Source: Dehalococcoidia bacterium (GTDB lineage Bacteria > Chloroflexota > Dehalococcoidia > SZUA-161). From it: a DNA stretch of 6,489 nucleotides. Where the stretch lies: the NCBI GenBank assembly GCA_004376205.1, contig SOKG01000111.1, forward strand, positions 1 through 6,489, in the 5' to 3' direction. The position numbers and the translations under genes were made by a program. The notes below the pieces were generated by a model that searched no databases, was not told the origin of the DNA, and saw only the letters and a list, made by a program, of their open reading frames with translations. Shown here one piece after another: positions 1-5,372 of this stretch (its first letter is position 1; each line of letters starts with the position of its first letter).

Positions 1-66
1 GCTGTAGATAATGGGTTCCCTGATGAGTTCCTGAGGAAAGGTAAACATTACCTGTTTCTTGGCCAT
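1..66 (-). CDS. NIL-domain protein, 5' part only (runs off the left edge)
   Basis: Only the first 22 codons are in the window; they read MAKKQVMFTF then PQELIREPIIYS. The pattern of a short basic start, a beta-strand of the form VMFTFP, and then a helix beginning with acidic and proline residues (PxELIxEPIIY) is that of the NIL domain. This is the ferredoxin-like fold found at the C-terminus of MetN-type methionine ABC transporter ATPases, and also as a stand-alone or ferredoxin-fused small protein. The start is well supported: GGGAGG (complement at 72-77) lies 5 bases upstream of the ATG. It follows the threonine synthase gene by 56 bases on the same strand, so it is probably in the same operon. 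Full-length stand-alone members are usually about 75-140 residues; whether ferredoxin motifs follow cannot be seen. The family call is by recognition of a short segment and is moderately sure; the function (binding a sulfur amino acid or supporting homocysteine synthesis) is inference. Confidence 0.7.
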   Translation of the reverse strand, partial: MAKKQVMFTFPQELIREPIIYS

Positions 67-106
67 CCTATCCTCCCTGTTTATGGCTGGATAAGCAAAG
101 CGATTA

Positions 107-125
107 TGAAGTCTCAGGGACTTCA
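107..125 (-). repeat. Perfect 7-bp inverted repeat at the threonine synthase stop codon
   Basis: TGAAGTC (107-113) and GACTTCA (119-125) flank a 5-base loop. On the transcript the 5' arm begins with the TGA stop codon of the threonine synthase gene. The stem is AT-rich in part and is not followed by a T tract on the minus strand, so it does not look like a rho-independent terminator. It may be a weak mRNA hairpin between threonine synthase and the NIL gene, or chance. Confidence 0.45.
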
Positions 126-1346
126 AACTGCCGCGCCAATCGATTCCTCAACTGACTCTATGGTTGGCTGGACAGTTAATGGTCGAACGATGTCTGCCAG
201 AATCTCCTGCGTCCTCGGCCCCGCCCCGGTGACAGAGGCAACTGTAAGCTCACTTCTCTTGATTGCTCCCGATGCTGCAAGCCTTCTCAATGAGCCTACA
301 ACTACTCCGCCCGCTGCCTCAGCGAAAATGCCCTCGGTTTGGGCCAGCAGTTGTACTCCGGCAATGGCTTCCTCATCGTCGACAGCGCAAGCCCCACCCC
401 CTGACTGCCTGGCGACCATTAACGCATAGTGACCATCGGCAGGATTGCCAATCGCTATGGACTTGACAATGGTGTCCGGCGTCACTGGATGGATATGAAG
501 GCTACCCGCGTTGAATGCATCGACAATAGGCGAGCTGCCGGCGGCCTGGGCGATATACATGTGTGTATTGACCGGTTCGATCAAGCCCAGCATGGCAAGC
601 TCATCCAGCCCCTTCCATATTCGGGTAAAGAGCAGTCCCGAAGCAGCAGGAGCTACCACACAATCAGGGGCACGCCATCCCAGTTGCTCTGCAACCTCGT
701 AGCCCAGAGTCTTGCTCCCCTCGGCGTAATAGGGTCTGAGGTTAATGTTGATGAATCCCCAGTTGTATCTCTTGGCGACCTCAGTACAGAGACGATTGAC
801 GTCGTCATAGCTTCCATCAACCTTAATCAGAACTGGATTATAGATTGCTGCCCCTACGAGCTTACCTGGTTCTACATCGGATGGAACGAAAACGTAAGCT
901 CGCATATTTGCCTTGGTGGCATGGGCGGCGACGCTAGCAGCGAGGTTGCCCGTTGACGCGCAGGCTACCGTATCAAACCCGAACTCCCGGGCCTTGCTGA
1001 CAGCAACTGAAACTGGCCTGTCCTTGAACGAGTACGTTGGATTGAGGCAGTCATTCTTAATGTACAGCCTGTCTAGTCCCAGTTCACGCCCCAGGTTATC
1101 AGCCTTGAGAAGCGGGGTAAAGCCCGTGCCGATATCCACCTCATCGCCTTCCACTGGCAACATATCGCGGTAGCGCCACATGCTCTGTGGCCCTGCAGCC
1201 AGCTCCTCTCGACTCAGCCCTCTGGCCATGGCTTTATAGTCATAGCTGACCTCCAACGCGCTAAGACAGAAATCGCACCGATTGAGAGGCTGGAGTGGAT
1301 ACTCCTGCCCACACTTGCGGCAGCGCAGCGCTCTGGCATATGACAT
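123..1346 (-). CDS. thrC: Threonine synthase (zinc-ribbon type)
   Basis: A 407-residue PLP enzyme expected to convert O-phospho-L-homoserine to L-threonine plus phosphate in the cytoplasm. The N-terminus carries a small zinc-ribbon signature, Cys9-x2-Cys12 and Cys24-x2-Cys27, as in many bacterial and archaeal threonine synthases. The fold type II PLP lysine is Lys108 in YSFKDRP, the cofactor phosphate/substrate loop is STGN at 131-134, and the C-terminal SVTGAG at 371-376 fits the strand that contacts the PLP ring. Length is normal for the family. The ATG start is supported by AGGAG 7 bases upstream, which abuts the TAA stop of the preceding gene, leaving a gap of 12 bases; the two genes are clearly co-transcribed. 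Cysteate synthase is a close paralogue that uses O-phosphoserine and sulfite, and could be considered in a sulfur operon. The conventional threonine synthase reading is more likely given the adjacent homoserine-branch enzyme. Confidence 0.9.
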   Translation of the reverse strand: MSYARALRCRKCGQEYPLQPLNRCDFCLSALEVSYDYKAMARGLSREELAAGPQSMWRYRDMLPVEGDEVDIGTGFTPLLKADNLGRELGLDRLYIKNDCLNPTYSFKDRPVSVAVSKAREFGFDTVACASTGNLAASVAAHATKANMRAYVFVPSDVEPGKLVGAAIYNPVLIKVDGSYDDVNRLCTEVAKRYNWGFININLRPYYAEGSKTLGYEVAEQLGWRAPDCVVAPAASGLLFTRIWKGLDELAMLGLIEPVNTHMYIAQAAGSSPIVDAFNAGSLHIHPVTPDTIVKSIAIGNPADGHYALMVARQSGGGACAVDDEEAIAGVQLLAQTEGIFAEAAGGVVVGSLRRLAASGAIKRSELTVASVTGAGPRTQEILADIVRPLTVQPTIESVEESIGAAV

Positions 1347-1358
1347 ACCCTCACTCCT

Positions 1359-2501
1359 TTAGCCAGGCTCTAGCGCCTGGCGCAAGTCATCGATCAAATC
1401 ATCAACATTCTCCAAGCCAACCGATAGCCGGACCAGTTCGGCGGTGATTCCCACCTTTTCTCTATAATCCTTGGGCATCGAGGCATGGCTCATCGTCGCT
1501 GGATGTTCAGCAAGGGATGCAACACCCCCAAGCGATTCTGCCAGGGAAAAGACCTTGAGCCTTCTCAAAAAGGTATTGACGCTCTCAATACTTCCTCTTG
1601 CTTCAAACGACACCACTCCACCAAATCCCTTCATCTGCCTTCTGGCGATTTCATATCCAAGATGGGAGTCAAGCCCTGGATAGAACACTTTCTTTACCAG
1701 AGGGTGCTCCTTAAGATAGTTCGCCACAGCAAGGGCATTCTCCTCATGTTGCTTCATCCGCACCGCCAGAGTCTCAATACCCCGGAGTACCAGCCAGCAA
1801 TCAAAGGGAGAGGCGCAGGTTCCCATAGCATTGAGGAGAAATTGAATCCTCTCGGTTAGCTTGTCAGTGGTGGTTACCACTGCACCCCCAACGACATCGC
1901 AGTGTCCGTTTAGGTACTTAGTTGTGGAGTGGACAACTAAATCAACCCCATACTCAATAGGTCTAAGGAAATAAGGGGTAGCGAAGGTATTATCTGCCAC
2001 TGTCAATATGTCATGCCTTCTAGCAATATCAACGACCATTTCGACATCAACAATGTTCAGTAATGGGTTGGACGGGGTCTCGAGCCACAGCATTCTGGTA
2101 TTGGGTCTTATTGCGTCTTCAATTCTCGCCCTATTGTCCATTCTCACAAAGGTGAACTCCAGTCCAAAGTCCTGCATTACATTCTGAAATAGCCTGTAGG
2201 TCCCTCCATAGACGTCATCCCCTGAGACTATGTGGTCGCCTGGCTTGAGCAGGTGGATGACGGTGGCTTCGGCAGCCATACCGGTAGCAAAGGCAAATCC
2301 CGCCTTTCCTCCCTCAAGCTGAGCAACGGTATCCTCCAGGACCTTTCTCGTCGGATTTGACGTACGTGAGTAATCATAGCCTCTCGTCTTGCCTACATCC
2401 TCAAAGACGAAGGTAGATGTCTGGTATATGGGTACCGAGACAGCACCAAATGTCCGATCCGGTCTTTCGCCCGCGTGAATGGCTAGCGTCTCAAATCTCA
2501 T
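1359..2501 (-). CDS. Trans-sulfuration PLP enzyme, cystathionine gamma-synthase/lyase type
   Basis: A 380-residue fold type I enzyme of the Cys/Met metabolism family, full length. The PLP lysine is Lys195 in HSTTKYLNGH. Tyr44 and Arg46 (YDYSRTSNPTR) are the phosphate-binding residues donated by a neighbouring subunit. Tyr98 stacks on PLP, Asp170 (VADNTF) pairs with the ring nitrogen, and ETPSNP at 141-146 is the family signature. The C-terminal stretch AESLGG keeps Glu322, which is typical of cystathionine gamma-synthase and gamma-lyase; methionine gamma-lyase usually has Val there and cystathionine beta-lyase Tyr. Context (two cysteine synthases upstream, threonine synthase downstream) favours cystathionine formation from cysteine and an acylated or phosphorylated homoserine, but gamma-lyase or direct sulfhydrylation cannot be excluded from sequence alone, so no symbol is given. 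The start ATG has overlapping AGGAGG/GGGAGG sites at 2505-2513. The gap from the cysteine synthase stop is 45 bases. Oddity: Ala328 stands where Glu is common in the GGVESL motif. Confidence 0.9.
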   Translation of the reverse strand: MRFETLAIHAGERPDRTFGAVSVPIYQTSTFVFEDVGKTRGYDYSRTSNPTRKVLEDTVAQLEGGKAGFAFATGMAAEATVIHLLKPGDHIVSGDDVYGGTYRLFQNVMQDFGLEFTFVRMDNRARIEDAIRPNTRMLWLETPSNPLLNIVDVEMVVDIARRHDILTVADNTFATPYFLRPIEYGVDLVVHSTTKYLNGHCDVVGGAVVTTTDKLTERIQFLLNAMGTCASPFDCWLVLRGIETLAVRMKQHEENALAVANYLKEHPLVKKVFYPGLDSHLGYEIARRQMKGFGGVVSFEARGSIESVNTFLRRLKVFSLAESLGGVASLAEHPATMSHASMPKDYREKVGITAELVRLSVGLENVDDLIDDLRQALEPG

Positions 2502-2546
2502 ATTCCTCCTCCCTGACTGAACTCCATCACAATTTCCCCTTGCCTA

Positions 2547-3539
2547 TTATATTCCCGGCGCTGCCGGCTGGACTTCCTGGAAGAGCCAGGTAGACAGGTA
2601 GCGCTCGCCAGTGTCAGGTAGAACCACCACTATCAGCTTGCCATCGTTTTCCTGCCTTCTAGCTACCTCCAATGCTGCCCAAGTCGCTGCCCCCGAAGAT
2701 ATGCCTGCCAGTATACCTTCCTCCTTGGCCAATCTCCTTGCCATTATACCAGCATCCTCATTGGTAACCTTGATTATTTCATCGACTAAGTCTAATCGCA
2801 ATACGTCGGGCACGAATCCGGCACCAATGCCCTGAATCTTGTGAGGACCAGGCTTGCCTCCGGAAAGGACGGGGGAATCGGCAGGTTCAACTGCAATGGC
2901 CTTGAACTCTGGCTTTCTCGGCTTGATGCCCTCAGCTACGCCAGTAATTGTCCCTCCGGTCCCTATCCCTGAGACGAGAATATCCGCCCTACCATCGGTA
3001 TCCCTCCAGATCTCCTCAGCCGTAGTCAGCCGGTGCACCTCTGGATTTGACGGGTTCTTGAATTGCTGGGGCATAAGGTAGTTGCGGTTTTCCGCCACCA
3101 GTTGTTCCGCTTTCCTCACCGCTCCTGGCATCCCTTCGGCACCGGGGGTTAATATCAACTCAGCTCCGAAAACCGACAGGAGTTGCCTCCGCTCCAAAGA
3201 CATGGTGTCAGGCATAGTCAGGATGAGCCTGTATCCCCTGGCGGCGCAGACAAAGCCAAGGGCAATACCGGTGTTGCCACTGGTAGGCTCGACGATGACA
3301 GTGTCTTTGCCGATTAGCCCCCTCTCTTCGGCATCGACAATCATTGACACTCCAATCCTGTCCTTCACATTCCCTAGTGGATTGAAAGACTCAAGCTTTG
3401 CCACTACCTCTGCCTTTGCCCCCTCAGTTACACGGTTCAATCTGACCAGAGGCGTGTTTCCAATCAGCTCAGTGGAGTCCTTGGCTATGCCTCTCGTTAC
3501 CTTCGGTATCTCTATGGTCTTATACTTAAGCGTCTCCAC
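2547..3539 (-). CDS. cysK: Cysteine synthase (O-acetylserine sulfhydrylase), CysK type
   Basis: A 330-residue fold type II PLP enzyme expected to make L-cysteine from O-acetyl-L-serine and sulfide. Motifs in order: ELIGNTPLVRL at 24-34; the PLP lysine Lys59 in NPLGNVKDR; the substrate loop TSGNTG at 86-91; MSLERRQLL at 113-121; QQF at 158-160, matching the active-site Gln; the phosphate loop GTGGT at 193-197; KIQGIGAGFVP at 234-244; and PDTGERYLST at 308-317. The last two are hallmarks of the CysK branch rather than the CysM branch. A small deviation is Asn57 where most relatives have Ser before the V/I-K-D-R motif. The start is a GTG with a strong GAGGAGGT site 10 bases upstream. About 20 residues precede the conserved core. 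The gene is separated from the DUF2061 gene by 69 bases with no terminator. It is the second cysteine-synthase-like gene of the operon and the more conventional one. Confidence 0.93.
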   Translation of the reverse strand: METLKYKTIEIPKVTRGIAKDSTELIGNTPLVRLNRVTEGAKAEVVAKLESFNPLGNVKDRIGVSMIVDAEERGLIGKDTVIVEPTSGNTGIALGFVCAARGYRLILTMPDTMSLERRQLLSVFGAELILTPGAEGMPGAVRKAEQLVAENRNYLMPQQFKNPSNPEVHRLTTAEEIWRDTDGRADILVSGIGTGGTITGVAEGIKPRKPEFKAIAVEPADSPVLSGGKPGPHKIQGIGAGFVPDVLRLDLVDEIIKVTNEDAGIMARRLAKEEGILAGISSGAATWAALEVARRQENDGKLIVVVLPDTGERYLSTWLFQEVQPAAPGI

Positions 3540-3549
3540 TTTTGGGATT

Positions 3550-3557
3550 ACCTCCTC
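3550..3557 (-). promoter_or_regulatory. Ribosome binding site deciding the GTG start of cysK
   Basis: The minus strand reads GAGGAGGT here, a near-perfect Shine-Dalgarno sequence with 10 bases to the GTG at 3537-3539. No ATG, GTG or TTG in the same frame lies between it and that GTG, so it supports a non-ATG start for the cysteine synthase gene. Confidence 0.75.
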
Positions 3558-3608
3558 TTTGTTGGTTGTTCAATGCTGGGTATGCGGCTGCCGTCTTGAT
3601 CCGCGCCC

Positions 3609-3890
3609 TCATATCGTGTAGTCTTCCCTGGTTCCCCTCCCTCTACCAAAGCTTATCCTGTTCCACAGTCTTTCATGCGAGTAGTAGGTAAATATTTTTA
3701 TTGCTGAGTCTGCAATGCCTACACCTGCTGACAACGCTACCTCGCGGGTGAACAAGAAAACGACAAACGCTGTAATAGTAGCAGCTATAAGACGCCATGA
3801 CACGGCTTTTGCGATGCTTCTCTTATGGCTTTCCATACCAACCAACCTGAAGCCAGGTTGCTGAAAACAGATAGAGGGGTGTAATGCCAT
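3609..3890 (-). CDS. Small DUF2061-family membrane protein
   Basis: The body from residue 19 (MESHKRSIAKAVSWR) to about residue 80 matches the DUF2061 pattern: a basic N-terminal ESHKRSxAKAxSWR, a hydrophobic segment at about 32-48 (LIAATITAFVVFLFT), a charged turn, a second semi-hydrophobic segment to about 68, and the conserved KIFTYYxHERxWNRI. It is likely a two-helix inner-membrane protein; the biochemical function is unknown. The family is often seen beside sulfate/sulfur assimilation genes, which fits here. Two starts are possible. The ATG at 3890 overlaps the previous stop by one base (TAATG), suggesting translational coupling. The ATG at 3836 begins exactly at the conserved domain, and the 18 residues before it look non-conserved and contain a hairpin. 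Neither has a good Shine-Dalgarno site. I list the longer form; the true protein may be 75 residues. Confidence 0.75.
   Translation of the reverse strand: MALHPSICFQQPGFRLVGMESHKRSIAKAVSWRLIAATITAFVVFLFTREVALSAGVGIADSAIKIFTYYSHERLWNRISFGRGRGTREDYTI
3843..3860 (-). repeat. Perfect 7-bp hairpin just upstream of the internal DUF2061 start
   Basis: CAACCTG (3843-3849) and CAGGTTG (3854-3860) form a perfect stem with a 4-base loop, ending 6 bases before the ATG at 3836. No T tract follows on the minus strand, so it is not an evident terminator. It lies either in the 5' leader of the DUF2061 gene or in a poorly conserved N-terminal extension. Its position at the alternative start suggests a role in translation initiation or transcript processing, but this is inference. 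Confidence 0.45.
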
Positions 3891-5110
3891 TATCTGGTGA
3901 TAGTCAATATAAACCTGTCCTCACCCTCTGTTTCAAAACCTGCTTCTAAACCTCTGGCTTTTAGCTCTTGTGCCACGCTTTTGAGAGAGTCTTTATCGCC
4001 CAGTATTATTCTCGCTGTCTCTCCCTCGTCCAAACCATCGATTAGCTCGATTGCTTTTATCTTTGAGAGGGGGCAAACCAGATCGCACAAATCGTATTCC
4101 CTTTTATGCAGATCGCCGGATTCTGTTTCGAGGATATCCTGGTAAAAGCTGGCGTATTTGAAGGCGTCATCTGGCGAGATAACAACAGCTAGTCCTGTAT
4201 TTGACCTGGCATAATTCAAAGCAACATGGAGTATGGCCCCAGTTGTCGGCCCGACAGGAATGCCGTCCTTTCTGGCTAACTCTATAGTAGTGCGATACGC
4301 ATCCTCGTCTGTTACTTCTACAGCGTCGTCGATTACTGAGCTGTCCAGAATCTTCGGTACAAACTCAGCATCTAATCCGGTGATTCTCTTCATACCCGGT
4401 AGCTTATGGTTCGGGGAGGAAGGCTCTACCCCAATAATTCTTGTTGCGGGGTTCTGCTCTTTGAGATACCTGCCGACACCGGTTATCGTGCCACAAGTGC
4501 CAAATCCAGCGAAGAAGTAATCGATTTTGCCCTGTGTTTGCTTCCATATTTCGGGCCCTGTCGTCCGGTAATGAGCTTGAACATTCAGCTCGTTCTCGTA
4601 CTGATTAGGGCTGATGTAACTATCTCTGGTAGCCGGACTCTTTACCAAGCCGTTAACTAGACCTCTGGCTCCTTCAGTGGGGAACAAAGGACATAGCGCA
4701 TCATCTACCTCCCTGACCTTAGCTCCTAAGAATCTTAATATTACCTTCTTTTCCTCAGGGATCCCTTCGGGAACAGCTATCTCTACAGGTATTCCCAAAG
4801 CATTGGCGACACAAGCCAAGGCAATACCGGTATTGCCCGAGGACGGCTCAACAACCGTCCTACCCCCTATGTCCAGCGCCCTCAGCATTTCGTAAGCAAT
4901 TCGATCCTTAATCGAGCCAAAGGGATTATATCTTTCAAGTTTAAGGTAGATTTCAAATCCCCTGTTTGCGTTGATTTTATTCAATCTGACCAGCGGTGTG
5001 GGGTTGTGTACGCTGGCTATTAGCTGTGTTACATCAGAATAGACCCTCAGAGTATGGTCTAATTCCTTCTCTTTTACTTCGTTTTGTAGAGATAGGCCCC
5101 TTTTTCTCAT
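3890..5110 (-). CDS. Cysteine synthase-like PLP enzyme fused to a C-terminal TusA-like sulfurtransferase domain
   Basis: A 406-residue two-domain protein (numbered from the ATG at 5110). Residues about 32-325 are a fold type II cysteine synthase/CBS-like domain: NPTPLVRLNK near 36-45, PLP lysine Lys68 in NPFGSIKDR, substrate loop SSGNTG at 90-95, phosphate loop GTCGT at 204-208 (Cys206 where Gly is usual), and HYRTTGPEIW around 180-189. Residues about 335-406 resemble TusA: YDLCDLVCPLSKIKA with Cys346-Pro347 at the persulfide-cysteine position, then a helix, GLDEGETARIIL, DKDSLKSV and a final strand FILTITR. The usual CPxP is CPLS here, and an extra Cys342 lies nearby. The fusion suggests that sulfur is delivered as a protein-bound persulfide rather than as free sulfide; that is inference. 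An in-frame ATG at 5167 would add 19 residues. I prefer 5110 because it lies one base after the stop of the upstream small ORF, although neither start has a clear ribosome site. Confidence 0.85.
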   Translation of the reverse strand: MRKRGLSLQNEVKEKELDHTLRVYSDVTQLIASVHNPTPLVRLNKINANRGFEIYLKLERYNPFGSIKDRIAYEMLRALDIGGRTVVEPSSGNTGIALACVANALGIPVEIAVPEGIPEEKKVILRFLGAKVREVDDALCPLFPTEGARGLVNGLVKSPATRDSYISPNQYENELNVQAHYRTTGPEIWKQTQGKIDYFFAGFGTCGTITGVGRYLKEQNPATRIIGVEPSSPNHKLPGMKRITGLDAEFVPKILDSSVIDDAVEVTDEDAYRTTIELARKDGIPVGPTTGAILHVALNYARSNTGLAVVISPDDAFKYASFYQDILETESGDLHKREYDLCDLVCPLSKIKAIELIDGLDEGETARIILGDKDSLKSVAQELKARGLEAGFETEGEDRFILTITR

Positions 5111-5111
5111 T

Positions 5112-5333
5112 TCAGGCTTTGAGTGCGTATACCGCACTCCCTCCCACATTTGCTGGTATCTTCCCATCTTCCATCCCGCTCAAGTTCGCCCCCTGGATGT
5201 GTGCAGGGCGCACATCCAAGAGACCGGTAGCCTTTTCCATACCATAGCAGGCAAGTCTCACTGCCAAAGAATCATCCTGGGGAGCTTCTGGCACGCTATC
5301 AGCAACTATATGTACAGTTGTGCCAAGATCCAT
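5112..5333 (-). CDS. Small orphan protein, 73 residues, function unknown
   Basis: An ATG-started ORF filling the gap between the reductase stop (5373) and the cysteine synthase-TusA start (5110). The product begins MDLGTTVHIVADSVPEAP, has an alanine/leucine-rich helix-like middle with one cysteine (LAVRLACYGMEKATGLLDV), and ends in NVGGSAVYALKA. It has no signal peptide or membrane segment and no motif I recognise. Support: same strand, composition and mixed codon use like a real protein, stop one base before the next ATG, and no competing gene. Against: no good ribosome site (only AAGAAG directly before the ATG), no recognisable family, and an internal inverted repeat. Just upstream, in another frame, a coding-like stretch ending NYPRV stops at a TAA immediately before this frame picks up, so the true gene may be longer and frameshifted. 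It could be a diverged sulfur-relay partner or a decayed gene; I do not assign a function. Confidence 0.5.
   Translation of the reverse strand: MDLGTTVHIVADSVPEAPQDDSLAVRLACYGMEKATGLLDVRPAHIQGANLSGMEDGKIPANVGGSAVYALKA
5194..5218 (-). repeat. 11-bp imperfect inverted repeat inside the small ORF
   Basis: TGGATGTGTGC (5194-5204) and GCGCACATCCA (5208-5217 plus A5218) surround a 3-base loop. On the plus strand all 11 positions pair if one G-T wobble is allowed. In the minus-strand transcript that position is a C-A mismatch, leaving 8 pairs, a mismatch and 2 pairs. It sits 84 bases before the preferred start of the cysteine synthase-TusA gene and has no T tract, so it is not a terminator. It could be a DNA operator-like palindrome, an mRNA hairpin, or coincidence. 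Confidence 0.5.
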
Positions 5334-5372
5334 CTTCTTATACCCTCGGATAGTTTGTTACCGCATCTGCAA

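Noticed and set aside
107..125. Hairpin at the thrC stop as a rho-independent terminator.
   Set aside because: The stem is short with no G/C-rich run and no T tract follows, and the next gene has its own strong ribosome site in the same direction.
106..429. Open plus-strand frames opposite the threonine synthase, and similar ones opposite the other genes.
   Set aside because: They lie antisense to clearly identified enzymes, have low-complexity Ser/Pro/Ala-rich products without motifs, and are frame shadows.
3527..3612. A 27-codon ORF on the minus strand starting at an ATGA overlap with the DUF2061 stop and running into cysK, as a possible leader peptide.
   Set aside because: It has no cysteine or methionine run, no terminator-like structure follows, and it overlaps the strong cysK ribosome site; it is best read as spacer.
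4820..4837. Perfect 18-bp palindrome, GGCAATACCGGTATTGCC, which looks like an operator.
   Set aside because: It encodes the conserved GNTGIA of the PLP substrate loop. A near-palindrome occurs at the same motif in the neighbouring cysK gene, so it is explained by codon choice for a conserved peptide.
5112..5333. The small ORF as a ThiS/MoaD-like sulfur carrier, because it contains NVGG near its end.
   Set aside because: The GG is not C-terminal (ten residues follow) and the strand/helix order does not resemble a beta-grasp carrier; calling it one would be over-reading.
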